Below, piece after piece: positions 41,071 to 50,122 of a stretch of 64,000 bases of DNA. The position numbers were made by a program, and so were the translations under genes. The stretch comes from Schumannella soli (lineage in GTDB: Bacteria > Actinomycetota > Actinomycetes > Actinomycetales > Microbacteriaceae). The number at the start of each line of letters is the position of its first letter. Position 1 is the first letter of the stretch. The DNA lies in contig NZ_VHQG01000001.1 of assembly GCF_006517435.1 (NCBI RefSeq), forward strand, positions 615,386-679,385, given 5' to 3'. The notes under the pieces were generated by a model. It had not been told where the DNA came from. It ran no database searches and worked only from the letters and a program-made list of their open reading frames with translations.

Positions 41071-42650
41071 CGCCGCGCGGCCGTGCCCGCGGCCTCGCGG
41101 CGCGCGCGGTCGGCGGCGATGCGCTCCTCGTGCGCGCCGTCGAGCAGGTCGAGCGGCATGGTCGACAGGTCGAGCAGCGGGTTGTCATCCTGCGTGGCGA
41201 CGAGGTCGCGCGCCTCCTCCTCGCTCTCGACCGAGGGCAGCGAGCCGGGCATCGGGCGCCGCGACGACTCCTTCATGAAGAACACGCCGATCGCACCGAG
41301 CACGCTCGTGCCCATGAGGAACCACGCCGGCGCGAGGTTGCTGTGCGTCAGGTAGATCAGCCCCTGGATCATCAGCGGCGTCGTTCCGCCGAAGACGGCG
41401 ATCGCGATGTTGTAGCCGAGCCCCATGCCGCCGTAGCGCGACGAGGTCGGGAACAGGGCCGGCAGCGATGCCGCCTGGTTCGAGACCCACAGCGCGGTCA
41501 TGACGGCGACGAGCGCGAGACCGAGCAGGGTCGTCGTGATCGAGTCGGCGCCGATGAGCAGGAACGCGGGGATCGCGAGCACGATCACGCTGCCCGCGCC
41601 GATCCACATGACGGGGCGGCGGCCGAAGCGGTCGGAGAGCTTGCCGGTGACCGGCAGCAGGGCGGCCAGCAGGAACAGCACCGGGATCGTCAGCAGGGTG
41701 CCGTGGATGGGGTCGTAGCCGAGGGAGTCGGTCAGATACGTCGGCATGTAGCTCGTGAGCGCATAGCCGACCGAGTTGGATGCGGCGACGAGCGCGATGA
41801 GGATCAGCAGCGAGCGCCAGTGCAGCGCGATGAGCGCGAAGATGTTGCGCGGGCGGCCCTGGGCCTCGGCGATCTCGGCGCTGGCGTTCTGCTGCGCATC
41901 CTGCGTCGCCTGGAAGGCCGGCGACTCCTCGATCTTGAGGCGGAAGTAGATCGCGACGGCGCCGATCGGCCCGGCGACGAGGAACGGCACGCGCCACGCC
42001 CAGGCTTCGAGACCCTCCTGCCCGACGGTGAGCTGCAGCGCCGAGACGACGCCGGCGCCGAGTGCGAAGCCGATGTAGCTGCCGGTGTCGAGGAAGCTCG
42101 CGAAGAATCCGCGCTTGCGGTCGGGCGAGTACTCGCTGATGAACGTGGTCGCTCCGGCGTACTCGCCGCCAGTGGAGAAGCCCTGCGCGAGCTTCAGCAC
42201 GACGAGCAGCACGGGCGCGAGAGCTCCGGCGAGCGCGTAGTCGGGCAGCACGCCGATCAGCAGCGTCGACGACGCCATGAGGATGAGCGTGGTCGCGAGC
42301 ACCTTCTGGCGGCCGATGCGGTCGCCGATGCGGCCGAACACGATGCCGCCGAGGGGACGGGCCACGTAGGTCGCCGCGAAGACGCCGAGGCTGAACATGA
42401 TCTGCACCGCGGGACTGGCTGTCGGCAGGAAGACCTTTCCCATGGTCACGGCGAGGTAGCCGTAGACGCCGACGTCGTACCACTCCATGGTGTTGCCGAC
42501 GATGGTGCCGCTGATCGCGCGACGCATCATCGACCGATCGACGACGTTCACGTCGCCGACGCGCAGCTTGCGCTGCCGGCGGGCGGGCTTCACGCGGGAT
42601 GCCGCGGCGTCGCCGGGCGGGGTGGAGGGGGTGGGCTGTGCAGGACTCAC
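41067..42650 (-). CDS. MHS-type MFS proton symporter, paralog 1
   Basis: This 527-residue, 12-helix transporter belongs to the metabolite:proton symporter group (ProP/KgtP-like), which imports organic acids, betaines or related compounds. Markers are NTMEWYDVGVYGYLAV in helix 1, GRIGDRIGRQKVL in loop 2-3, FSTGGEYAGATTFISEYSP in helix 4 and RLKIEESPAF after helix 6. The C-terminal 60 residues are cytoplasmic and highly charged. GTG 42650 follows AAGGAG. It lies 137 bases downstream of a close paralog, so the two probably arose by tandem duplication and may share a promoter. Confidence 0.9.
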   Translation of the reverse strand: MSPAQPTPSTPPGDAAASRVKPARRQRKLRVGDVNVVDRSMMRRAISGTIVGNTMEWYDVGVYGYLAVTMGKVFLPTASPAVQIMFSLGVFAATYVARPLGGIVFGRIGDRIGRQKVLATTLILMASSTLLIGVLPDYALAGALAPVLLVVLKLAQGFSTGGEYAGATTFISEYSPDRKRGFFASFLDTGSYIGFALGAGVVSALQLTVGQEGLEAWAWRVPFLVAGPIGAVAIYFRLKIEESPAFQATQDAQQNASAEIAEAQGRPRNIFALIALHWRSLLILIALVAASNSVGYALTSYMPTYLTDSLGYDPIHGTLLTIPVLFLLAALLPVTGKLSDRFGRRPVMWIGAGSVIVLAIPAFLLIGADSITTTLLGLALVAVMTALWVSNQAASLPALFPTSSRYGGMGLGYNIAIAVFGGTTPLMIQGLIYLTHSNLAPAWFLMGTSVLGAIGVFFMKESSRRPMPGSLPSVESEEEARDLVATQDDNPLLDLSTMPLDLLDGAHEERIAADRARREAAGTAARR

Positions 42651-42787
42651 GATGCTTCTCCTTCCGGCGCCCGCTCACCGTCGAGCGAGCGCCGCATCCG
42701 TCTCTTCGTCGGGCCGGACGGCCCTGATGCTGTGGGGATGCGCGGGACGGAAGAGACAGAGACCGCCCCGCGCACCCCGGTCTCAGC

Positions 42788-44365
42788 TCAGCTGACCCCG
42801 CTTCCGACAGGCTCGCGCGCGCCCCGCTCGGCGTCGGCCTCGAGCCGAGCCTGGTGCGCGGCGTCGAGCTGCTCGAGCGGCATCGTGCTGAGGTCGAGGT
42901 AGGGGTTCTCGTCCTGGTGCTCGACCAGGTCGCGCGCCTCCTCCTCGCTCTCGACCGCGGGCAGCGCGCCGGGCAGCGGGCGCTTCGCGGACTCCTTCAT
43001 CAGGATCGGCCCGATCGCGCCGACGACGCTCGCGCCCATGAGGAACCAGGCCGGGGCGAGGTCGTTCTTCGTGACCTCGATGAGGAACTGGATGATGAGC
43101 GGCGTGGTTCCGCCGAAGACGGCGATGGCGACGTTGAAGGCGATGCCCATCGCGCCGTAGCGCGCCGAGGTCGGGAACATGGCCGGCAGCGCGGAGGCCT
43201 GGTTGCAGACCCAGAGAGCGACCATGAGCGCCAGCAGCGACAGACCGGCGAGGGTCGTCGGCACCGTGCCGAGTCCGATGAGCAGGAACGCCGGAACCGA
43301 GAACACGATCGTCACGATGGCGCCGGCGAGCAGCACCGGGCGGCGGCCGACGCGGTCGGAGATCCGTCCGGCGATCGGCATGATCACGGCGAGCAGGATC
43401 AGCACGGGGATGGTCAGCAGCGTTCCGTGCAGCGGGTCGTAGCCGAGGGTGTCGGTCAGGTAGGTCGGCATGTAGCTGGTGAGCGCGTAACCGACGATGT
43501 TCGACGCCGCGACGATCGCCATCGCGAGCAGCAGCGGGCGCCAATGGCGGGCGATGAGCACGAAGACGTTGCGCGGGCGACCCTGCAGGTCGGCGATCTC
43601 GCTGCTGGCGGAGGCCTGCGCATCCTGCGTCGCCTGGAACGCGGGCGACTCCTCGATCTTCAGACGGAAGTAGATCGCGATCGCGCCCACCGGTCCGGCG
43701 AGCAGGAACGGGATGCGCCAGGCCCACTCGACCATGGCCTCCGAGCCGGCGAGCACCTGCAGCAGCGACACCACGGCGGCGCCGAGCGCGAACCCGGTGT
43801 AGCTGCCCGCATCCAGGAAGCTGGCGAAGAAGCCGCGCTTGCGATCGGGCGAGTACTCGCTGATGAATGTCGTCGCGCCGGCGTATTCGCCGCCGGTCGA
43901 GAAGCCCTGCACGAGCTTGAGCAGCACGAGCAGCACCGGCCCGAGCACGCCGACGAGGGCGTAGTCGGGCAGCACGCCGATGAGGAAGGTCGACGAGGCC
44001 ATCATGATGAGGGTCGTCGCGAGGATCTTCTGCCGGCCCAGCTTGTCGCCGAGGCGGCCGAAGACGATGCCGCCGAGCGGGCGGGCGATGTAGGTGGCGG
44101 CGAAGACGCCGAGGCTGAAGAGGATCTGCACCGACGGCTCGGCGGTGGGGAGGAAGACCTTTCCCATGGTCACGGCGAGGTAGCCGTAGACGCCGACGTC
44201 GTACCACTCCATGGTGTTGCCGACGATGGTGCCGCTGATCGCGCGACGCATCATCGACCGATCGACGACGGTGACGTCGCCGACGCGGAGCCGCCGTCCG
44301 CGGCGTTCGCGCGGGGCGCGTGCGGCCGAGGACGGCGGGGTATGGCTGGGGTTGCTAGAGCTCAC
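42788..44365 (-). CDS. MHS-type MFS proton symporter, paralog 2
   Basis: This 525-residue transporter is nearly collinear with the next gene downstream. It has the same N-terminal basic block (RRLRVGDVTVVDRSMMRR), the same helix-1 motif NTMEWYDVGVYGYLAV, the same EYAGATTFISEYSPDRKRG and the same C-terminal motif SEEEARDLV. Differences cluster in the loops and in helices 8-11. The start is GTG 44365; a much longer open frame upstream is only an antisense shadow of the HAD gene. A 17-base palindrome at 44467-44483 in the divergent spacer is a candidate operator. The substrate is not known. Confidence 0.9.
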   Translation of the reverse strand: MSSSNPSHTPPSSAARAPRERRGRRLRVGDVTVVDRSMMRRAISGTIVGNTMEWYDVGVYGYLAVTMGKVFLPTAEPSVQILFSLGVFAATYIARPLGGIVFGRLGDKLGRQKILATTLIMMASSTFLIGVLPDYALVGVLGPVLLVLLKLVQGFSTGGEYAGATTFISEYSPDRKRGFFASFLDAGSYTGFALGAAVVSLLQVLAGSEAMVEWAWRIPFLLAGPVGAIAIYFRLKIEESPAFQATQDAQASASSEIADLQGRPRNVFVLIARHWRPLLLAMAIVAASNIVGYALTSYMPTYLTDTLGYDPLHGTLLTIPVLILLAVIMPIAGRISDRVGRRPVLLAGAIVTIVFSVPAFLLIGLGTVPTTLAGLSLLALMVALWVCNQASALPAMFPTSARYGAMGIAFNVAIAVFGGTTPLIIQFLIEVTKNDLAPAWFLMGASVVGAIGPILMKESAKRPLPGALPAVESEEEARDLVEHQDENPYLDLSTMPLEQLDAAHQARLEADAERGAREPVGSGVS

Positions 44366-44466
44366 GTTCTGTCTCTTTCCGGCGATCCCTCGGGCTGTCG
44401 GATCGCCTTGGTGGTGCCGGCGTCGGCGGGATGTGCAGCCCGTCGACGCCTCGACAAGCCAAGAAC

Positions 44467-44483
44467 TGTACCCCCGGGGTACA
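44467..44483. promoter_or_regulatory. Palindrome in the divergent MHS/HAD spacer
   Basis: TGTACCCC-C-GGGGTACA is a perfect 17-base palindrome with a single central base, 102 bases upstream of the MHS start and 153 bases upstream of the HAD start. Its form and place suit a dimeric regulator site; the regulator is not in view. Confidence 0.5.
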
Positions 44484-44635
44484 CGACGATTCACACGGGC
44501 TTGCCAGGGTCCTGACTGCGGATTCCCTCGCTCGACGCGCCGGCGGCCACCGGATCCGGCATTCCTGCACGACCTGCCGTTGCCGCGCATCCCCGTGTTC
44601 AGAGGGGCGTTCGGGGGACTCGATACCATCGGGCC

Positions 44636-45433
44636 ATGGCGAACACGCGCGCAGAGGTCGAGGCCTGGCTGACCGACATGGATGGCGTGCTCGTGCACGA
44701 GAATCACGCCCTGCCGGGCGCGCCGGAGCTGATCCAGCAGTGGCTCGACGCCGGCACCCCGTTCCTCGTGCTGACGAACAACTCGATCTTCACGCCGCGC
44801 GATCTCGCCGCCCGTCTGCGCTCGAGCGGGCTCAACGTGCCCGAGGACCGCATCTGGACCAGCGCCCTCGCCACCGCCGACTTCTGCCGCTCGCAGATGC
44901 CCGGCGGCTCGGCCTTCGTGATCGGCGAGGCGGGCATCACCACCGCGCTGCACGAGGCCGGCTTCGTGATGACGGAGACGAACCCCGACTACGTGGTGGT
45001 GGGCGAGACCCGCAACTACTCCTTCGAGGCGATCACCAAGGCCATCCGCCTCATCAACAACGGCGCGCGCTTCATCTCGACGAACCCGGATGCGACCGGC
45101 CCCAGCCAGGAGGGCGTCCTGCCCGCGACCGGCGCGATCTCGGCACTCATCACGAAGGCGACGGGGCGCGAGCCCTACGTCGTCGGCAAGCCGAACCCGA
45201 TGATGTTCCGCTCGGCGATGAACAAGATCGGCGCGCACAGCGAGAACACCGGCATGATCGGCGACCGCATGGACACCGACATCGTCGCCGGCATCGAGGC
45301 GGGCCTGCACACGGTGCTCGTCATGACCGGCATCAGCGACGAGGCCGAGATCGCGAAGTACCCCTTCCGCCCGGACGAGGTCATCGCGGGCGTGCACGAG
45401 CTGCTCGACGGGCCGGCCGAGTCGGAGCTCTGA
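44636..45433 (+). CDS. HAD-IIA (NagD-like) phosphatase
   Basis: This 265-residue cytoplasmic phosphatase uses an aspartyl-phosphate intermediate to dephosphorylate sugar phosphates or nucleotides. All motifs are present: motif I DMDGVL (nucleophile Asp14, acid Asp16), motif II LTNNS, the motif III Lys in GKPNPMMF and motif IV GDRMDTDI. The C2 cap between motifs II and III defines the NagD subgroup. A TACCAT -10 (44624-44629) ends six bases before the ATG, implying a leaderless message. The stop converges with the next gene after 19 bases. Confidence 0.92.
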   Translation: MANTRAEVEAWLTDMDGVLVHENHALPGAPELIQQWLDAGTPFLVLTNNSIFTPRDLAARLRSSGLNVPEDRIWTSALATADFCRSQMPGGSAFVIGEAGITTALHEAGFVMTETNPDYVVVGETRNYSFEAITKAIRLINNGARFISTNPDATGPSQEGVLPATGAISALITKATGREPYVVGKPNPMMFRSAMNKIGAHSENTGMIGDRMDTDIVAGIEAGLHTVLVMTGISDEAEIAKYPFRPDEVIAGVHELLDGPAESEL

Positions 45434-45452
45434 CGTTCGGACGCGACGGCCG

Positions 45453-46013
45453 TCAGCCGTCGTACCTGCACGTGACGGTTCCCGTGTCAGAGGTCTCGTG
45501 CACGACCACCTTCCCGTCCCAGATAATCCGGCAGTCGAGCGTCTCGTCCTGCGTCCCGGGTGTCGTCGTGAGGGTGATCTCGGCGTTCGATTCGGTGATG
45601 CTCCACTTCGCCCACCAGTCCCGAGACCATTGCCGTGTGCCGCGGTCGTGGCCGACCTCGTATTCCGCCGAGTAGCTCTCTCCGCCATCGGTGCGGATCT
45701 CGACGTGATGGATCCGCCACGACGCCGTCGCCTGCCAGAAGATGATGCCGAAGACCACCGAGTTGACGATCAGAGCGACCGCCGCGATGACGAACGCCCC
45801 GACGACCGCCGGTCCACGACGACCGCGACGCACCGCGATGACAGCCAGCACGAGCGCCGCGATCGCAGCGGCGGCGCTGACCGCGAGCAGAGGGAACACC
45901 GCGAACAGCAGCGCCGGTGCGATCAACGCGACGAGGGCGAGCACGAGGGCCGCTTCGGTTGGCGGCTTCGCGACGGCTGACGCGACCCGACCCGGTTCGG
46001 TCGGCTGGGTCAT
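45453..46013 (-). CDS. Two-helix membrane protein, DUF4190-like, paralog 1
   Basis: This 186-residue protein has two long hydrophobic hairpins (about residues 20-55 and 66-92) split by a basic VRRGRRG loop, the DUF4190-like arrangement, then an extracytoplasmic beta-rich domain with VNSVVFGIIFWQATASWR, DGGESYSAEYEVG and a C-terminal TGTVTCRYDG. Two Cys residues in the domain could pair. ATG 46013 was chosen with AGGAGG five bases upstream. A paralog lies immediately upstream on the same strand. The function is unknown; a small envelope protein is the safe description. Confidence 0.75.
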   Translation of the reverse strand: MTQPTEPGRVASAVAKPPTEAALVLALVALIAPALLFAVFPLLAVSAAAAIAALVLAVIAVRRGRRGPAVVGAFVIAAVALIVNSVVFGIIFWQATASWRIHHVEIRTDGGESYSAEYEVGHDRGTRQWSRDWWAKWSITESNAEITLTTTPGTQDETLDCRIIWDGKVVVHETSDTGTVTCRYDG

Positions 46014-46068
46014 GTGCACCTCCTGATCATCGCAAATCGCTCGACGGTGGGCAGAGCCGAGCGCGACG

Positions 46069-46674
46069 TCAGTCGTAGCGGCAGGTCACCGACCCTGAGG
46101 TCGAGCTCTCGTTCGCGACCTCTCGGCCCTCGATGAGCACCCGGCACTGGAGCGGTTCGCCCTCATGCCCGGGCTCCGCCGTCAACGTCAGCGAGCCTCC
46201 CGGCTGCTTCGTCAGCCAGTGCGCCGCCCAGTCCCGGTGCCAGGTCTCGGTGCCGCCGTGTTCTCCGATCTGATACTCAGCGGTGTAGCTCTCGCCGCCG
46301 TCGGTGTAGACCTGCACGCCGTTCACGCGCCACGAGGCGGTCGCCTGCCAGAAGACCACCCCGAAGACCACCGAGTTCACGACCAGGGCCACCGAGGCCA
46401 GCACGATCGACCACACGATGATCGGTCCGCGACGGCCGCGCCTCGCCGCGGAGACCGCGAGAAGGATGGCGACGATCGCCGCCGCCGCCGCGACGGCGAG
46501 CAGCGGGAAGAAGAGGAAGAGCACCGCGGGCGCGACCAGGGATCCGATCGCGAGGATGAGCGCGGCCACCGCGGCATCCCCGCCCCGACCCCCCTGCGCA
46601 CCCGGGTGCGCAGGGCCCGGAGACGCCGGACCGGACGGTGCGGGGCCGTTCGGCGGCTGATACGGCTGGGTCAT
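46069..46674 (-). CDS. Two-helix membrane protein, DUF4190-like, paralog 2
   Basis: This 201-residue protein is the tandem paralog of the next gene downstream. It differs mainly by a Pro/Gly-rich N-terminal tail (PYQPPNGPAPSGPASPGP) and shares the membrane hairpins, the SAARRGRRGP loop, VNSVVFGVVFWQATASWR, TDGGESYTAEYQIG and the SGSVTCRYD end. The 55-base gap suggests co-transcription. It is divergent from the 440-residue unknown gene at 46842, with which it shares a 167-base control region. A TAGGGT -10-like element lies about 40 bases before the ATG. Confidence 0.75.
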   Translation of the reverse strand: MTQPYQPPNGPAPSGPASPGPAHPGAQGGRGGDAAVAALILAIGSLVAPAVLFLFFPLLAVAAAAAIVAILLAVSAARRGRRGPIIVWSIVLASVALVVNSVVFGVVFWQATASWRVNGVQVYTDGGESYTAEYQIGEHGGTETWHRDWAAHWLTKQPGGSLTLTAEPGHEGEPLQCRVLIEGREVANESSTSGSVTCRYD

Positions 46675-46841
46675 GTTCGCCTCACGATCGCAGCGGCCCG
46701 GACATCGAATCGACCCTAGCCGCGCAGACCCGCATCCACTCGCATGTCATGGGTATTTCTCGCGAAACGCCTCCAGCCCGGTTACTGTCGGAAGGACCGC
46801 GCTCATCGTGATTCGAACGAGCGCTCCTCCGAGGGGACCCC

Positions 46842-48164
46842 ATGCAGCAGACCTACGACGACCTCCCGACGATCGCCGGCGAACTCAAGCGGTCGGCCAT
46901 CGACGCGTACATGGCCGAGCAGCATTTCGGAGTCTGGGTCGTCAACGACGGCTGGTACGCCGTCTGGGGGTGGGCGCCGGGGATGATCGTGAAGCGTCCG
47001 GATGCCGACGGCTCCGGCGGGGGCGAGTACACCGCACTCACCCCGGACTACAAGGCGATGCTCGCGATCACCGGACCGATCACGATGGCGCCCCGGTACG
47101 ACGCGCTCCGCGCTCGGGTCGACCGCATCGTCTCGCCGTGGTTCGACCTTCCCGACGGCGCCCAGTGCGCGGATCCGCAGAGCAGGACGCAGACGGTCGC
47201 CGGGACCTTCGGCCGCTCGGGCAGCGACCAGTCGGTCTCGAACAGCGGCGAACTGGGCACCGCGAACCAGGACATCGCGACCTCACTGACAGAGATCCGC
47301 GGTTCCTTCAAGGCTCCCTTCGCGGACAAGTACAAGTCGCAGCTCGGTGTCGTCATGGCGGGCATCGGAACCTCGAGCGCGATCATCGAGAAGTACTACG
47401 AGGAAGAAGCGGCGATCTGGCCCGCGGCGCGCAGCGACGTCACCTCGCTCTGCGTCAAGACCAAGGAAGCACTCGACACCGCCGCCCAGTCGAAGATCGC
47501 CGCCGAGCAGAAGTTCGTGCTGACCTGCATCGGGGCTGTCATCGCCATCGGCGCTACCGCCCTCTCCGGCGGCGCGGCCGCGATCCCGCTGGCGGCGATC
47601 GCCGGTGGCATCTCCGTCGCGATCGGCGCCCTCGACGCCGACGCCGTCATCAAGGGCGACGGCTACGACGCGATCCTCACCTCGCTCGAGGATGCCCTCG
47701 ACAACCTCAACGCGGGAATCGCGGCCGGCGAGAACGGGCTGCACATCACCGCCACCGACACCGCTCGGGCGATCATGGACGATCTGAAAGACTTCAACCT
47801 CGCCGCGTTCCCGCTCGGCGACTACCCCGACAGCTCCGACGTCATGCAGATGGATCGCGGCACGACGAACACGATCGACAACAACATGCGTCGCATCCTC
47901 GAGGGTCTGGAAGGGGCCGTCGCGAAGTTGTCGACTCCGCCGTCGACCAGCCCCGTGCGCCGCCAGTCCGGCATCGGGTTCGACGCCGACGGCGGCCATC
48001 GCGCGATCACGGCCCTCTGGGACCTGACGTTCACCTGCCTGCGCCTGACCGCGGCCGAATACGAGCACGGTCGGGCGCTGTTCAACGCCTCCGTCGAGGA
48101 TTACTTCCACACGGACGGCTCGGCCCGCGACGCCCTGCGTGCGCTCGTCGGCGAGCTCGTATGA
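46842..48164 (+). CDS. Unknown helical protein with central hydrophobic hairpin (possible effector)
   Basis: I do not recognise this 440-residue protein. It is mostly predicted helix, with a Trp/Gly-rich early part (VWVVNDGWYAVWGWAPG, about residues 27-43) and no signal peptide. A glycine/alanine-rich hydrophobic hairpin at about 228-265 (CIGAVIAIGATALSGGAAA, then IAGGISVAIGAL) lies between long amphipathic helices. That layout resembles helical pore-forming or type VII-secreted proteins, but no LXG or WXG100 domain can be confirmed. The start is ATG 46842 after GAGGGGA. The stop overlaps the next gene by four bases (ATGA), so the two are made together. Confidence 0.75.
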   Translation: MQQTYDDLPTIAGELKRSAIDAYMAEQHFGVWVVNDGWYAVWGWAPGMIVKRPDADGSGGGEYTALTPDYKAMLAITGPITMAPRYDALRARVDRIVSPWFDLPDGAQCADPQSRTQTVAGTFGRSGSDQSVSNSGELGTANQDIATSLTEIRGSFKAPFADKYKSQLGVVMAGIGTSSAIIEKYYEEEAAIWPAARSDVTSLCVKTKEALDTAAQSKIAAEQKFVLTCIGAVIAIGATALSGGAAAIPLAAIAGGISVAIGALDADAVIKGDGYDAILTSLEDALDNLNAGIAAGENGLHITATDTARAIMDDLKDFNLAAFPLGDYPDSSDVMQMDRGTTNTIDNNMRRILEGLEGAVAKLSTPPSTSPVRRQSGIGFDADGGHRAITALWDLTFTCLRLTAAEYEHGRALFNASVEDYFHTDGSARDALRALVGELV

Positions 48165-48658
48165 GCGCGACCGAGCTGACGAGCACCATCCTCGGTCCGA
48201 TCCGGCTCGACGGCGGCTCCGGCGGAGGGTGGATGGAGACCCGCGTCGATCTGGATGGCGCCTCCGTCCCCCTGCGTCTCGAGGTCGATCATCCCGATCG
48301 CTTCGGCGAGCAGCTGGTGTTCATCATCGACATCGCGCTGACCGGACTCGCCGAGATCGAGAAGATGGCTCGCGGCGCGATCGAGTCGGAGCTCGGGCAG
48401 AGCGGCACAGCCGCCGACAAGCTCTTCACGGCGTGGAGACAGAGCGGGTTCCGGCGGCGAGAGGATCCGAACGAGTTCCTCGCGGACCTGTCGGTGACGC
48501 AGATCATCCTCCTGCCCGACGGCGGTGCCGACCAGCTCGACCGTATGGTCTTCACCTACCGTCTGCCGGACACGCCCGCGCCGTGGAAGGTCGTCGTGCG
48601 GATGAAGGACCGCGTCGGCCCGGTGATCGACCCGGCACCGCGCGGCGGGTTCGTCTGA
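48161..48658 (+). CDS. Unknown small protein coupled to the 440-residue gene (immunity-like?)
   Basis: This 165-residue soluble protein of unknown family has a beta-rich N-terminus (SATELTSTILGPIRLDGGSG), a helix LTGLAEIEKMARGAIESEL, an FLADLSVTQIILLPDGG strand and a C-terminal strand MVFTYRLPD. The order strand - helix - strand with a charged helix recalls DUF2004-like and other immunity-type proteins, but the match is weak. Four-base overlap with the preceding gene argues for a functional pair. It converges with the Septum_form-like gene at 48704, with 45 bases between. Confidence 0.72.
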   Translation: MSATELTSTILGPIRLDGGSGGGWMETRVDLDGASVPLRLEVDHPDRFGEQLVFIIDIALTGLAEIEKMARGAIESELGQSGTAADKLFTAWRQSGFRRREDPNEFLADLSVTQIILLPDGGADQLDRMVFTYRLPDTPAPWKVVVRMKDRVGPVIDPAPRGGFV

Positions 48659-48703
48659 GCCGAGGTGACCCTGAGTGTCCCGCCCTGAGAGCGGACGGCG
48701 GCG

Positions 48704-50122
48704 TCAGCCGTCGCTCTTCGGCGGGGCCGAGCTGACGGCGGCGCGCTCCGACGCCCACACTCCCGCCTGCGCGGTGCCCTGGATGCTCTCGCCGATCGCC
48801 TTGCCGCTCGAGCGGCTGACGAAGCAGAAGTAGTCGCGGGGACCGCTGGTCCACTGGGCGGATGAGGCGGGGAACGCCGCCGAGATCTGCAGGTCGGCGT
48901 ACTGGCCGGCGGTCGACAGGTCGACGACGCCCGAGGCCGCGCAGAGCTCGCTCAGCCGGGCCTGCAGCGCGTCCACGCCGGGGTAGCGCTTCGCCTGGTC
49001 GGGGATCGGCGCGCGCAGCACGAGCTGGGCGTCGTGGTCGCGCACGCAGCTGACGACCGTGAAGCGCTCCGCCCACGGGTCGCTGAAATCGCTGAGGCAC
49101 TCGCCGCCGACGAGCGCCGACCAGGGATGCTGGCCCGGCTTCACCGGAGCGGACGGCACGGCGCTCGGCGCCGGCTTCGATCCGCCGTCGCCCGCCTGCG
49201 CGGAGCCGCCCCCGCCCGGGCCCGCTTCGGCGACCGGGAGCCGGCTGCCGAGCAGGAACAGCGACAGGAGCGCGAGCACGCTCACGACAGCCACGGCGAC
49301 CGCGAGCAGCGCGCGCTGGGTGCGGGTCATCGGCGCATGAGCGTCGGCGTCGGCCACCTCGACGACGCTCTCGGGGACGCCGGCCCAGCCGACCCGGGCG
49401 CCCTTCGCGAGCGCACGCTCGTCGGCCTCCTGCGCGGCGGCGAGCGCCGCCTTCGTGCGCGCCCACGGGTCGTGCGCGGGCTGAGGCCCGGTCAGGCCCG
49501 AGGGGATGTGCCCCTGCGTCGGCGGGCCGGCGCGGTCGGGTGCGCGGTCGCTCGAGACGGCGCCGTCCTGCCACTCGACGAAGCGGTCGGGCGCGAAGAG
49601 CTCATCGAGCAGAGCCGAGCCCTCGACGGCCGGCGGCGCGCCCGGCGCGCCGTCGATCGCGAGCGCGGACTGCAGATGCAGCTCGGGCGGCAGCGTCGTC
49701 GGGTCGGTGTGCGCGAGGTCGGCGGCCGCGATCGGAGCGGTGCCGGGCAGCGCGCCGGTGTCGATCGCCGGCTCGGACGACGGCGGCGTCGGAGCCGGAG
49801 CCGGAGCCGCCGGGGGAGCCGCGATCGGCTCGGTGCCCGGGAGGGCGCCCGTGTCGACCGGGGGCTCGTCGGGAGGGGCAGGTCGCGCGCGCCGGACGGC
49901 CCCGCCGTCGGCGGCGGGGCGGGCACGCCGAGCATCCCCCTCGCCCGGCTCGACGAACTGCGGCGCCGCCCGCAGCGGCGGGGCCGGCGGCTCGACGAGG
50001 GGCGGCGGGGACGGCGGCGGCACCGGGCGTTCGACGCCGTCGGGAGCGGCCGAGCCGGGCGACGGCGGCGGCGCGGCGCTGAGGCGCCTGCGCTGCTCGT
50101 CGCTCAGCCCGCCGGAGGTCAC
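48704..50122 (-). CDS. Membrane protein with Septum_form-like extracytoplasmic domain
   Basis: This 472-residue protein has a long cytoplasmic Pro/Ala-rich region (1-270) holding two copies of a motif, VDTGALPGTEPIAA and IDTGALPGTAPIAA, about 25 residues apart. One membrane helix follows at about 275-297, then a short linker and an outer domain at about 330-470. The domain starts GECLSDFSDPWAERFTVVSC and continues VRDHDAQLVLRAPI, the Cys/His pattern of the Septum_form family, with further Cys residues that may pair. The GTG start overlaps the pyrE stop by four bases, so it is co-translated with pyrE. A role in envelope or division is suggested by the family name only. Confidence 0.75.
   Translation of the reverse strand: MTSGGLSDEQRRRLSAAPPPSPGSAAPDGVERPVPPPSPPPLVEPPAPPLRAAPQFVEPGEGDARRARPAADGGAVRRARPAPPDEPPVDTGALPGTEPIAAPPAAPAPAPTPPSSEPAIDTGALPGTAPIAAADLAHTDPTTLPPELHLQSALAIDGAPGAPPAVEGSALLDELFAPDRFVEWQDGAVSSDRAPDRAGPPTQGHIPSGLTGPQPAHDPWARTKAALAAAQEADERALAKGARVGWAGVPESVVEVADADAHAPMTRTQRALLAVAVAVVSVLALLSLFLLGSRLPVAEAGPGGGGSAQAGDGGSKPAPSAVPSAPVKPGQHPWSALVGGECLSDFSDPWAERFTVVSCVRDHDAQLVLRAPIPDQAKRYPGVDALQARLSELCAASGVVDLSTAGQYADLQISAAFPASSAQWTSGPRDYFCFVSRSSGKAIGESIQGTAQAGVWASERAAVSSAPPKSDG

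Noticed and set aside
44366..45688. 1.3 kb N-terminal extension of the second MHS transporter
   Set aside because: It is the antisense of the HAD gene and of the intergenic region; the transporter family starts at GTG 44365.
46790..46842. GATTCGAAC string resembling a tRNA T-loop
   Set aside because: No cloverleaf can be built around it; there is no matching acceptor stem or anticodon arm.
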